Assembly (NCBI GenBank): GCA_963590165.1
Contig: CAVANO010000051.1
Span: 1 to 38,684, forward strand
Direction: 5' to 3'
DNA from: UBA11524 sp963590165
GTDB taxonomy: Bacteria; Bacillota; Clostridia; Christensenellales; Aristaeellaceae
Length of the DNA stretch: 38,684 nt
Of the stretch, positions 1 to 7,229 are shown piece after piece. Position 1 is the stretch's first letter. The number at the start of each line of letters is the position of its first letter. A model generated the notes under the pieces. The model did not search any database, had not been told where the DNA came from, and saw nothing but the letters and a program-made list of their open reading frames with translations. Made by a program: the position numbers and the translations under genes.

Positions 1-1381
1 TTGCTGTCGCCGAAGATGTCTCGACGCCCTCTGTGCTTTCTTTATCGAACAAAATCCTGATGGTCGCGAAGATGATTTTGATATCCTCGATCACACTCGC
101 GTGCGCGATGTACATCAAATCCATCTCCAGCTTGTCGTGCGGCTCTGTGTTGTACTTGCCGTAAACCTGCGCGTAGCCGGTGATGCCTGCCTTTGCCTGA
201 AGGCGGAGGTGGAATTCCGGCATCGTCTGCTCATACTGTGCCGCGATTTCTGGGCGCTCAGGACGCGGACCGACAATGCTCATGCTGCCGGCGAACACGT
301 TGAAAAGTTGCGGCAGCTCGTCCAGACGGCAAGAGCGGATGAACCGCCCGACCGGCGTAATCCGACTGTCGTTCGATCCGCTTGACAGCCGCGCAACGCC
401 GTCCTTCTCTGCGTCGGTGCGCATGGAGCGGAACTTCAAGATACGGAAAGTTTTGCCGTCCTTCGTCAGGCGCGTCTGCTTGTAGAGCACGGGACCGCCA
501 TCCTGCGCCTTAATCGCAATCGCGACGCCGAGCATCAGCGGACTCGTCAGGACAATCAGCAGGGTGCTGATGAAGATGTCGAATGCACGCTTCGTCAGCA
601 CGAATTCAGGCGGCGGATTGAAGCTTTCGACGCTGAGCATCGGCAAGTGGAACATGTGCACGCGTTCTGCGCCGCTCATAATCACGTCGCTGATACACGG
701 GACGAGGTACAGCCGGATTTTGTTGGCAATACAGTGCTTGAGAATCGCGTTGCGCCCATTGACCGGCACGTTGACGAGGAAAACCGCTTCCATGCCGTCC
801 AGCTCGCGCATGTCAGCGCAGTCCGCTGCTGCAATGCACTTGACCACGTGGAATTTTCTTGACTCGGCAAGCTGCGTGTTCAACTCCGTCCAGTCGCCTG
901 CCGTACCGTAGATCACAGCCGTCTGCCTGCCGCTGAAGTTGTGGAAATACCACGTGTGCGCGTACTTGCACCAGAGCAGGCTCAGCAGCAACTGACCCGC
1001 AAGCGCCGACAGCGCAGGCAGCATGTTCGGGAAACTGCCGCTCAGCATCCACAGCGTAATGAACATGAAACCATCCGCTATGAGGACGCTCAGCAGCTGT
1101 GAGATGAACATCTCCGAAATTCGGTCGATGGACAGGTGGAACGCATCGTAGACGCGTCCGAAGAAGCAGTAGAGCAGCACGAACATCGCGATGATGACCA
1201 CGCTGCGAAGCGTTGACGGCATGATGACAATGTGGCTGGTGTAGTACAGCAGCCAGCACAGCACAAACGGGATTGTCACCAGCACCACGTTCAGGATTTT
1301 CACCAGCCGGACAACCATCTCATGATAGAGACCACTCCCCAGCCTGCTTCCCTGACTCCCCTGCTCTGCTTCCCTATCCAT
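1..1381 (-). CDS. Exopolysaccharide polyprenyl glycosylphosphotransferase (3' end outside window)
   Basis: Membrane enzyme that would transfer a sugar-1-phosphate to undecaprenyl phosphate, the first step of exopolysaccharide or capsule repeat-unit synthesis (WcaJ/CpsE family knowledge). The start ATG at 1379-1381 has an AAGGAG site at 1389-1394. A Ser/Gly/Gln-rich N-terminus is followed by several hydrophobic segments. The C-terminal half has the family signatures KRAFDI, GGPVLYKQTR, ILKFRSM, RLDELPQL, MSIVGPRPERP and GITGYAQVYGKYN. The frame is still open at base 1, near the usual C-terminus, so only a short tail is missing. It is the last visible gene of the minus-strand operon and follows the ABC exporter gene across repeat array A. 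The order of this initiating transferase after the peptide genes is unusual; it is normally close to wzz/cpsD. The family call is secure; the sugar is unknown. Confidence 0.93.
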   Translation of the reverse strand, partial: MDREAEQGSQGSRLGSGLYHEMVVRLVKILNVVLVTIPFVLCWLLYYTSHIVIMPSTLRSVVIIAMFVLLYCFFGRVYDAFHLSIDRISEMFISQLLSVLIADGFMFITLWMLSGSFPNMLPALSALAGQLLLSLLWCKYAHTWYFHNFSGRQTAVIYGTAGDWTELNTQLAESRKFHVVKCIAAADCADMRELDGMEAVFLVNVPVNGRNAILKHCIANKIRLYLVPCISDVIMSGAERVHMFHLPMLSVESFNPPPEFVLTKRAFDIFISTLLIVLTSPLMLGVAIAIKAQDGGPVLYKQTRLTKDGKTFRILKFRSMRTDAEKDGVARLSSGSNDSRITPVGRFIRSCRLDELPQLFNVFAGSMSIVGPRPERPEIAAQYEQTMPEFHLRLQAKAGITGYAQVYGKYNTEPHDKLEMDLMYIAHASVIEDIKIIFATIRILFDKESTEGVETSSATA

Positions 1382-1394
1382 AAGCATTCTCCTT

Positions 1395-1503
1395 GGGACG
1401 ATGTAAAAATCGGACGAAATGAAACGGGACGAAGTTGAAAATGGGACGAAATGAAACGGGACGAAGTGAAACGGGACGAAGTGAAACGGGACGAAGTCCC
1501 CCC
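1395..1503 (-). repeat. Array A: 15-bp tandem repeat headed by a GAA/TTC palindrome
   Basis: Seven exact or degenerate copies of GGGACGAAGTGAAAC (plus strand). In the direction of transcription the array starts directly after the ABC transporter stop codon with the perfect palindrome GGGAC-TTC-GTCCC (1488-1500). It then repeats only the right half, TTCGTCCC plus GTTTCA, and ends beside the AAGGAG site of the glycosyltransferase gene. The head could act as a weak terminator or mRNA stabiliser. It is one of six loci of this type in the window. Confidence 0.9.
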
Positions 1504-3237
1504 TCAGTCCATTTCAGACATGCCGGCAAGATAGCCGTTTTCACGCTTGAGCAGTTCGCTGATCGTTCCCTGTTCGACCAGCTTGCCGTTTTCGAGGACT
1601 ACTGCGCGGTCTGCCGTGCGGATGGTCGCAAGCCGATGCGCGATGATGACCACCGCCGCGCGTCCGCTCATGCGCCGGATCACCTCGCGGAAAGCCGTTT
1701 CACTCTCGTAATCCAGCGCACTCGTCGCTTCGTCCAACACAATCAGGCTCGGATTGCCCAGCAGCACGCGCGCCAGCACGATTCGCTGCCGCTGACCGCC
1801 GGACAGCCGGACCCCGCGTTCGCCGAGCTGCGTATCCAGCCCGTCAGGCAGGTGCGAGATGAATTCCCACGCCATTGCACTTTCCAGCGCCTCACGCAGT
1901 TGCTCATCCGTTGCACCCGGATGAAAGCGCGTCAGGTTCTCGCGCACAGAGGCATTCAGAATCAGCGGATCCTGCGGGACGTAGCCTGCCTGATGCCGCC
2001 ACGCACGAATGTTGCCGATGTCGAGGGCTTCGCCGTCAACGCGGATTTCGCCGGACTTGGGCAGCAGGAAGCCCAGCAGCAGATTGACCGCCGTCGTCTT
2101 GCCTGCGCCATTGTGCCCGAGCAGCGCCAGAATCTCGCCGCGATGCAACGTGAAGTTGACATCATGCAGCGTTTCCTCCTGCGCATTGCGGTAGGTGAAG
2201 CTCACGTTGTCGAACGCCGCCTCCTGCCACCCGGAGAAATCGGCATCCGACTCTTTTTCTTCCTCTTCAATCTGGAAATCAGCCATCGCCGTTTTGAGCT
2301 TCTCCAGCGAGGGTTCGGCGCTGCTGATCCATTGCAGCTGCCCCTGCAGCCCGGAGAAGAACGGCCACAGCCGTGCGAACACGTACACCAGCACGACCAA
2401 CCGGTCGGTGTCGATGGTAAGTGTCAGCGTGCAGACGAGGTAAACCGCCGCAATCAGCAGTGCCGCCGCGACCGAGTAGACCACGCCGGGCACGCTGCTC
2501 TGGCGGACGTACTTCATCCGCGCCGTCTTGAAGGACTGGCTGATGCTGTCGAATAGCGCCGCATGCTCCTGCTGAACGCCGTACGCGCGGACTTCCTTGA
2601 TGCTGGACAGCTGATTCTGCAGTTCGCCGTAGAATTCGCGGCTGATGTTGATCATCTGCTCGCCGTATTCGCGGGACTTCTTGCGCAGCGGACGGAACAC
2701 ACCCAGCAGCAGCAGCCCCAGGACGCACACGAGCGCCGTCACCGTCGGACTCATCATCAGCGCAATGCCGAGCTGCACGAAGGCAGACACGAAGCTAGCA
2801 ATCAGGTGGATGATGCCGCTGAAGGCACTGCTGACCTGACCGCACTGCGCGGTGAAGAGGTTGATGATGTCGGTATCCTTGCGCGCCGTCAGGCTTTCCC
2901 AGCTTGCGCCGGAAACAGCCGTGTACAGCTCGCCGCGAAGGCGCATGCTCGTCTGCTCGCTGAATTCCGTCTCCTTGATGGAGAGCCGCCGCGAGAGCAG
3001 TGCCTTCACCGTCACCAGCGTCAGGTAAGCCGCCAGCAGCAGCCCGATTCGCCCGGCGTACGGCATCGCCATGAACCATGCGGGCAGCCGGCTGTCGCCG
3101 ATTTGCAGCATGTTCAGCAGCGGAATGAGCATCACGATGCCGATGCCGCCCAGCAACGAAACGACGATGTTCCAGCCGAGAATCGTCAGGAAGGTACGCC
3201 GATCGGTCTGCCAGATTTCGCGAAGCAGCGCTTTCAC
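1504..3237 (-). CDS. ABC transporter, fused permease and ATPase, probable peptide exporter
   Basis: Half-size ABC exporter of 577 residues: membrane domain about 1-300, ATPase about 335-577. Seen motifs are Walker A GHNGAGKTT (about 374-382), Q-loop YVPQDP (about 419), signature LSGGQRQR (about 478), Walker B LIVLDEATSALD (about 498) and the H-loop IIAHRLATI. The start is a GTG at 3235-3237, one base after the stop of the HPrK/PqqD gene; that gene's last codons (CTGGAGGAG) hold the ribosome binding site. The open frame extends upstream, but only into the neighbouring gene. No C39 peptidase domain precedes the membrane part, so leader removal must come from another enzyme, probably the S26 peptidase of the same operon. 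Position argues for export of the modified peptide; export of a glycan or lipid cannot be excluded. Confidence 0.9.
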   Translation of the reverse strand: MKALLREIWQTDRRTFLTILGWNIVVSLLGGIGIVMLIPLLNMLQIGDSRLPAWFMAMPYAGRIGLLLAAYLTLVTVKALLSRRLSIKETEFSEQTSMRLRGELYTAVSGASWESLTARKDTDIINLFTAQCGQVSSAFSGIIHLIASFVSAFVQLGIALMMSPTVTALVCVLGLLLLGVFRPLRKKSREYGEQMINISREFYGELQNQLSSIKEVRAYGVQQEHAALFDSISQSFKTARMKYVRQSSVPGVVYSVAAALLIAAVYLVCTLTLTIDTDRLVVLVYVFARLWPFFSGLQGQLQWISSAEPSLEKLKTAMADFQIEEEEKESDADFSGWQEAAFDNVSFTYRNAQEETLHDVNFTLHRGEILALLGHNGAGKTTAVNLLLGFLLPKSGEIRVDGEALDIGNIRAWRHQAGYVPQDPLILNASVRENLTRFHPGATDEQLREALESAMAWEFISHLPDGLDTQLGERGVRLSGGQRQRIVLARVLLGNPSLIVLDEATSALDYESETAFREVIRRMSGRAAVVIIAHRLATIRTADRAVVLENGKLVEQGTISELLKRENGYLAGMSEMD

Positions 3238-3238
3238 G

Positions 3239-4303
3239 TTACTCCTCCAGCAGTCCCAGCTCGCGGAACTTGCCGAGCAGCGCGTCGAGGTCAGCTGCCG
3301 CGGTCGCTTCGGGTACATCGAATTCCGCCAGAATCGCCGCAAGCAGGTCGTCGCGGCTCATGGCGTTCTCGAGCTTCTGGAAGACGAAGGCGGACACCTC
3401 ATTGAGCACGGCCGTGCCCTCGAACTTGGCGATATTGTCGCCCGTGGGCATCACCATGTACTCATCCACGACGTTGCGCAGGACGAAGCCCTTCCTGATT
3501 TTCATGTCGACTTTTTCCTCTCTGATTTGTTCCGGATGGTGCACGAGGATGTCGTAGACAGCCCGCGCATCCTCCGCCGTCGGACCGCAGAAGACGCGGT
3601 AGACGGGGGTCTGGCGAATCAGCCGCCGGACATTTGCGAGCGCCATCACCGCCGCGTCCGTATCCCACATGGGGATAAAGCACTGCTGGGCAATGAGCCG
3701 CCGCGCCTGTTCCGGGCTGAGCCGCCGAATGTAGTTCTCCTCGCTGCGGCGCACTTCGAGGATGCACCGGAGCGGCGCTTCCACGTCGCGGAAGATTTGC
3801 TCCTTGCCGTCCCACGGCACGCCGCACGCCGTGCTGCCGAATTTCTCCAGCCGCACCGCCGGACGGTCGCCGCTGATGAACCGCGCGCCGAGCGCTTCCT
3901 CCCACGCCTTCGCGCGGGTCGACTTGCCCATGCCGCTCTTGCCCGTGAAGGCGACCGCAAAGCCGTCCAGTTCAACGCACGCAGCATGCAGGGAAATGAT
4001 GGCCTCATGGCAGAAGCGGCACTCGAACGCCGTGCGGAGGAGGAAACGCATCAGCGAGCTGACAGGCTCCTCGCCCGGAATTTCAATCGTGTAGCCCGTG
4101 ATTTTCCGGAAATCAGGCGAAGCAATCACGTAAGGCGTCGGAACGCCATCACTGCAACTGAACAGCCAGCTTCCGTCTTCCATACGGTGCACCCGAATCA
4201 GATTGCTGACCGTGAGCAGCTTTGATTTTTTGAAAATCTCTGCATTCGGCTGCGGAATGATTTCAACGGAATACGACGCTTGAATTTGCTGAAAGCAGGT
4301 CAT
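3239..4303 (-). CDS. HPr kinase-like domain fused to a C-terminal PqqD domain
   Basis: A 354-residue two-domain protein. Residues about 1-260 resemble the HPr kinase/phosphorylase fold: a beta-rich N-terminus, then AFTGKSGMGKST (Walker A GKSGMGKS at 121-128) and FISGDRPAV (about 142-150). The latter sits where HPr kinases carry the acidic DD pair; here it is Gly-Asp. Residues about 267-354 form a PqqD-like domain (KGFVLRNVVDEYMVMP, then a helical tail), the fold that binds RiPP leader peptides. HPrK homologues in paeninodin-type lasso peptide clusters phosphorylate the precursor (family knowledge). Here the kinase-like and leader-binding parts share one chain. Its ATG overlaps the stop of the second precursor gene by one base (TAATG), implying coupled translation, and the ABC gene starts one base after its stop. 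Kinase activity is inference. Confidence 0.82.
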   Translation of the reverse strand: MTCFQQIQASYSVEIIPQPNAEIFKKSKLLTVSNLIRVHRMEDGSWLFSCSDGVPTPYVIASPDFRKITGYTIEIPGEEPVSSLMRFLLRTAFECRFCHEAIISLHAACVELDGFAVAFTGKSGMGKSTRAKAWEEALGARFISGDRPAVRLEKFGSTACGVPWDGKEQIFRDVEAPLRCILEVRRSEENYIRRLSPEQARRLIAQQCFIPMWDTDAAVMALANVRRLIRQTPVYRVFCGPTAEDARAVYDILVHHPEQIREEKVDMKIRKGFVLRNVVDEYMVMPTGDNIAKFEGTAVLNEVSAFVFQKLENAMSRDDLLAAILAEFDVPEATAAADLDALLGKFRELGLLEE

Positions 4304-4494
4304 TATTGCTCAGGCCAATTTGCGCACCCTAAAGGCTTCGTATAGTAAGTAGTGCAGCTAGTAGAACCTTGCTGGCAACGCTCAACGTCTTTGCCGGAGC
4401 CGTAGTTGCCCACCACACCAGACGCAACCACCACCTGATCATCGAAATTGAACTGCACCAGTTCAACCTTCGGTGCCGTATATTCACGCTTCAT
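4303..4494 (-). CDS. RiPP precursor peptide, copy 2 (63 aa, three Cys)
   Basis: Small peptide aligned without gaps to its neighbour at 4588-4785 over the first 47 residues. The shared leader is MKR-Y-APKVE-V-F-F-DQVVVASG; the core carries Cys 40, 47 and 57 in the frame C-QQGSTS-C then TTYYTKPLG-C. The ATG at 4492-4494 was chosen because an AGAGGAG site lies 10 bases upstream and because it aligns with the copy 1 start; the open frame runs 14 codons further. The stop overlaps the HPrK/PqqD start. Leader conservation, Cys-bearing core and the adjoining radical SAM/SPASM and PqqD-domain genes define it as a RiPP substrate. Expected modification is thioether or another radical crosslink at Cys (inference). 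A likely cleavage point is Ser25|Gly26, with Val at -3 and Ser at -1. Confidence 0.85.
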   Translation of the reverse strand: MKREYTAPKVELVQFNFDDQVVVASGVVGNYGSGKDVERCQQGSTSCTTYYTKPLGCANWPEQ

Positions 4495-4530
4495 TTTTTT
4501 ATGTCTCCTCTTTGTCTTTTTTTGAAATTC

Positions 4531-4567
4531 CTTCAAGCCACTGTTGTTTTTTTACAATGGCTTGAAG
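4531..4567 (-). promoter_or_regulatory. Hairpin between the two precursor genes
   Basis: A perfect 10-bp inverted repeat (CTTCAAGCCA / TGGCTTGAAG) with a 17-base A-rich loop that can add four more pairs. It lies between the copy 1 stop (4588) and the copy 2 ribosome binding site. No U-tract follows, so an RNA-stability or processing role is likelier than strict termination. It could set copy 1 mRNA above the downstream genes. Confidence 0.7.
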
Positions 4568-4587
4568 TGCAATTAGAACTGCGTCTG

Positions 4588-4785
4588 TCAGTTACCTGTA
4601 CTTGCGTGAGGCTGTTCTCTACACCCCAAAGTGTAGAAATAGTCGCAAGTAGTGCTGCTCTGCTGGCACTTATCCATACCAGAAGCGGAGCCGTACGTTC
4701 CGACATAACCGGATGCGACAACGACCTGATCATTGAAGTCGAACGTCACAATCTCAACCTTCGGTGCCGAGTAATTGCGCTTCAT
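4588..4785 (-). CDS. RiPP precursor peptide, copy 1 (65 aa, three Cys)
   Basis: The first of two tandem precursors and the one next to the maturase gene. The leader runs from residue 1 to about 25 and ends in DQVVVASG. The core has Cys 40, 47 and 55 (C-QQSSTT-C, then DYFYTLG-C) and a tail EQPHASTGN absent from copy 2. The first two Cys have identical spacing in both copies (X6); the second gap is X7 here and X9 in copy 2. The ATG at 4783-4785 has AAAGGAG nine bases upstream. Both peptides lack a Gly-Gly leader end and a Sec-type hydrophobic stretch, so they are not classic double-glycine bacteriocins. The fixed leader residues Tyr5, Pro8, Val10-Glu11 and Phe15 are candidates for PqqD recognition (inference). 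I do not recognise a named RiPP class. Confidence 0.88.
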   Translation of the reverse strand: MKRNYSAPKVEIVTFDFNDQVVVASGYVGTYGSASGMDKCQQSSTTCDYFYTLGCREQPHASTGN

Positions 4786-4813
4786 CTTGGTTTTCTCCTT
4801 TCATTGTCGCTAT

Positions 4814-6007
4814 TTATATACATGACTCCTTTTCGGCAAGCTCGATGATGCCTGCCTCAAGGTAGCTTGTATATCGATGACAGACAGCCCGATTCAACGG
4901 ACCGTTCAGCACGCCTGATGTTTTTTCTGCGGTGCAGGAGCGGCACAAAGATAGCATCTTGCACCCACGGCATTCCTCAGGCGGCTTGAAGGAAGCCATG
5001 GTTTTCATCACCCACTGCCACGCATCGGCATAGCCGTATTCCAGAACCGACCGTGCCACCGTGTAGAAGGGAATGCAAGGCTGCATTTCACCTTTCCAGT
5101 TGATGTGGCAGGTGCTTTGTCCCGATGCGCAGGGGATGCCGCTGTGCGGCGCGAAATTCTTGGGGATGCGCTCGATTTGTTTTCTCGGCGCGGGCTGAAT
5201 TGTATCACCTTTTGCAGCATCCGTCAAGGAAATACTGTAATCGCGCTCATCCTCTTGAATCTTGACGCACAGCTCGTCTTCCGGCGAGTAGGCATCAATC
5301 TTGCGGCCGGTGTCTTCTCTTGCAGGAAGCACCACACCGCCGACACCGTACTCCACTTTCAGGCTTCGCAAAAGGCTTAGCAACGCGTGCGTGTCCTCCT
5401 GCGTGTATTGGCTCGGCGTAAGCGTGAGCATGACGCGAATCTTGCGCTGCTTCAGCCGCTCAATCGCCGCGAGCACGTCTGCAAAGGCTCTTCGCCCTGT
5501 CACACGCTCGTAAGCGTCTTCGTTGCTGCCGTAGACAGTAATCTGAACGAGCGACGGCGGATTCTCCGCAAAGAAATCAGCCATTTCTTCATTAATTAGC
5601 TGTCCGTTCGTCAACACCGAAATCTGTATGCCGCGTGAGCGAAGATAAAGGTAAATCTGCTTGAAGCCCGGATGCGTCAGGCATTCGCCGCCGGTCAGGT
5701 CAGCATGAAGCATGCCTGCATCGGCTGCCTGCGCCATAATGTTCAGCCATTGCTCTGTGGTAAGGACGTGTCCTTCCTTCTCCATCTGCTCTTTCGTCAG
5801 GTGGACATAGCACATCTTGCAATCGAAATTGCAAAGCGGCGTAAGCTCGAAGCCCACATTAATCGGCACACCGCGCATTCGCGCCTGAAGGTCAAGGAAC
5901 TTGTCAAATTCCTTCTTCAGTTCATACCCAGTGATGCCATCCTTGCGCAAGTCTTCCAGCAGCTCAATGGCGCTTCCATAATACCGGACTTCCTTATCTT
6001 GCCCCAT
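4814..6007 (-). CDS. Radical SAM/SPASM peptide maturase
   Basis: A 397-residue radical SAM enzyme. The [4Fe-4S]-binding CxxxCxxC is C59-NFD-C63-KM-C66, followed by Y67; GGE stands at about 106-108. The C-terminal SPASM region has Cys at 293, 300, 311, 346, 349, 355, 358 and 376, including GEMQPC and CRGC, enough for two auxiliary clusters. This layout is that of enzymes forming thioether or C-C bonds in sactipeptides, ranthipeptides and PQQ precursor (AlbA, PqqE group). No internal PqqD/RRE domain is obvious at the N-terminus, which fits a PqqD supplied by the HPrK fusion. The start ATG (6005-6007) was chosen because AAGGAGG lies eight bases upstream; an upstream GTG and ATG overlap that site. 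The gene begins five bases after the S26 peptidase stop, and the precursors follow it. Confidence 0.93.
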   Translation of the reverse strand: MGQDKEVRYYGSAIELLEDLRKDGITGYELKKEFDKFLDLQARMRGVPINVGFELTPLCNFDCKMCYVHLTKEQMEKEGHVLTTEQWLNIMAQAADAGMLHADLTGGECLTHPGFKQIYLYLRSRGIQISVLTNGQLINEEMADFFAENPPSLVQITVYGSNEDAYERVTGRRAFADVLAAIERLKQRKIRVMLTLTPSQYTQEDTHALLSLLRSLKVEYGVGGVVLPAREDTGRKIDAYSPEDELCVKIQEDERDYSISLTDAAKGDTIQPAPRKQIERIPKNFAPHSGIPCASGQSTCHINWKGEMQPCIPFYTVARSVLEYGYADAWQWVMKTMASFKPPEECRGCKMLSLCRSCTAEKTSGVLNGPLNRAVCHRYTSYLEAGIIELAEKESCI

Positions 6008-6012
6008 CGGCA

Positions 6013-6486
6013 TCACCTCCTTAATCCCAATTTCCTAAGCACCCTGCCGCCGAGCGATCGGCAACGCCAGTATGCGCGCCGGAGCGGCAGCCCTGCCATC
6101 CACACGCACCCGAAGGCGCGTGCACGGCGGCTGTCCAGCGAAATCACCCGACCGTTGCGCTCGAATTGCACCGCCTGACCAAGCACGGACGTTTCCGGCA
6201 GCCACGGCTCAGGATTCCAGCAATTGTCTCCGAGCGTCCTGACCTGACCGTCCCTCAGGCGGTACACGCGATGCACCACGTACCGCCCTGCCGGATATTC
6301 GAACAGCACCACATCGCCGCGCTTGAGCGGCCGCCGGTTGGGCGCGATGGACACGATGTCGAGCCGCCGCCTGATGAGCGGACGCATGCTGTCGCCCTCC
6401 AGCGGAATGTGCATGGGCACCGCGATGCCGTCCAGCGCCAGCTTGTGCCACTCGGCAATCGTCAGATGCCTTGATTCCGTCTTCAT
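6013..6486 (-). CDS. S26-type peptidase, Ser/His (SipW-like), probable leader peptidase
   Basis: A 157-residue protein of the S24/S26 fold. It has the nucleophile box EGDSMRPLI (Ser33), the box KRGDVVLF (about 55-62), YVVHRV (His72) and TLGDNCWNPEP (Asp87). In SipW and archaeal/ER signal peptidases a His stands where type I enzymes have the general-base Lys; the VHRV box matches that kind. It lacks a clear N-terminal membrane anchor; a weakly hydrophobic, Arg-rich C-terminus might contact the membrane. The start overlaps the cpsB stop by 4 bp (ATGA) and the maturase follows five bases later, tying it to both neighbours. Given an exporter without C39 and precursors with a V-x-S/G motif, leader cleavage is the most economical role (inference). 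LexA/repressor function is unlikely, since no DNA-binding domain is present. Confidence 0.8.
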   Translation of the reverse strand: MKTESRHLTIAEWHKLALDGIAVPMHIPLEGDSMRPLIRRRLDIVSIAPNRRPLKRGDVVLFEYPAGRYVVHRVYRLRDGQVRTLGDNCWNPEPWLPETSVLGQAVQFERNGRVISLDSRRARAFGCVWMAGLPLRRAYWRCRSLGGRVLRKLGLRR

Positions 6487-7217
6487 GGGGAGCCGTTCGC
6501 CTCCGATTTGCCTAAGAGCCGGAACGCGCTGTCCGTCAGCGCATCGGCGTATTCCTGCCCGTACTGCGCGGCAATGTCCGCCATCGCCTGACGCATCTGC
6601 ACGGGTCGGCTCGATGTGTTGTGCGCGTCGTCCGCAATCACGTCAACCGCGCGGTTTTCGAGCATCTTCCGCACGAACCGGCGAATCAGCCAGCCGCGCG
6701 AAGCGGTCACCGTATGGCAGTTCACCTGATACCGCAGCCCGAAGTCCTCGCGGAGTTGCATCGCCGTCTTTGCCGACCGCGTCAGGCAGCGGTACCGCTC
6801 GATGTGCGCCACCACCGGATGAAATCCGGCGCAATAGAGCGCATCCGCTGCGCTGCCGATGTCCTCGATGTCAACGTCCGGCAGGAACTCAATCAGCACG
6901 TTGCGTGTGCCGCCCAGCGTCAGCAGATGACCCGCCGCAAGCCGGTCAGGGACGCCGTCCGTATAGAGGATTTCGCTCCCCTGCACCACCTGCAGCGGCA
7001 AGTTCTCCTGCCGGCAGAAGCCATTCGCCTCCGCGAGACGCGCACGATAGCGTGCCAAGTCGAAGGGGTGCTGCAAATCCGCATGCGTTGTCGCCGCGAC
7101 AAGCCGGATGCCTTCCGCCGCGTCCTGACGGAGCATGTCCTGCATGACGCGCTGCGTCTGCGCGCCGTCATCCAGCCCCCACAGCACATGCTGATGGATA
7201 TCCGCGAATCCCGTCAT
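6483..7217 (-). CDS. CpsB/CapC-type PHP-domain tyrosine phosphatase
   Basis: A 244-residue manganese-type phosphatase that removes phosphate from the CpsD tyrosine kinase and so tunes polysaccharide chain assembly (family knowledge). PHP metal-site motifs are visible: DIHQHVLWGLDDG near the N-terminus, TTHAD at about 43, a Glu in QGSEILY, HIERY at about 138 and DDAH at about 196. Length fits the family. The ATG at 7215-7217 has GGAGG seven bases upstream. It follows cpsD by 12 bases and overlaps the S26 peptidase gene by 4 bp, so peptidase translation is probably coupled to this phosphatase. Confidence 0.92.
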   Translation of the reverse strand: MTGFADIHQHVLWGLDDGAQTQRVMQDMLRQDAAEGIRLVAATTHADLQHPFDLARYRARLAEANGFCRQENLPLQVVQGSEILYTDGVPDRLAAGHLLTLGGTRNVLIEFLPDVDIEDIGSAADALYCAGFHPVVAHIERYRCLTRSAKTAMQLREDFGLRYQVNCHTVTASRGWLIRRFVRKMLENRAVDVIADDAHNTSSRPVQMRQAMADIAAQYGQEYADALTDSAFRLLGKSEANGSP

Positions 7218-7229
7218 CCGCTTCCTCCG

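Noticed and set aside
1504..3237. PCAT-type exporter that cleaves the leader itself
   Set aside because: The protein starts with the membrane domain; there is no N-terminal C39 peptidase and the precursors lack Gly-Gly.
1435..4225. Long plus-strand open frames (373, 280 and 384 codons)
   Set aside because: They lie antisense to the ABC transporter and HPrK/PqqD genes, have Arg/His/Gln-rich nonsense composition and no domain signature; high GC makes such shadows common.
3239..6486. Lasso peptide cluster
   Set aside because: HPrK homologues occur in lasso clusters, but no asparagine-synthetase-like cyclase or transglutaminase-like B protein is present; radical SAM/SPASM chemistry fits better.
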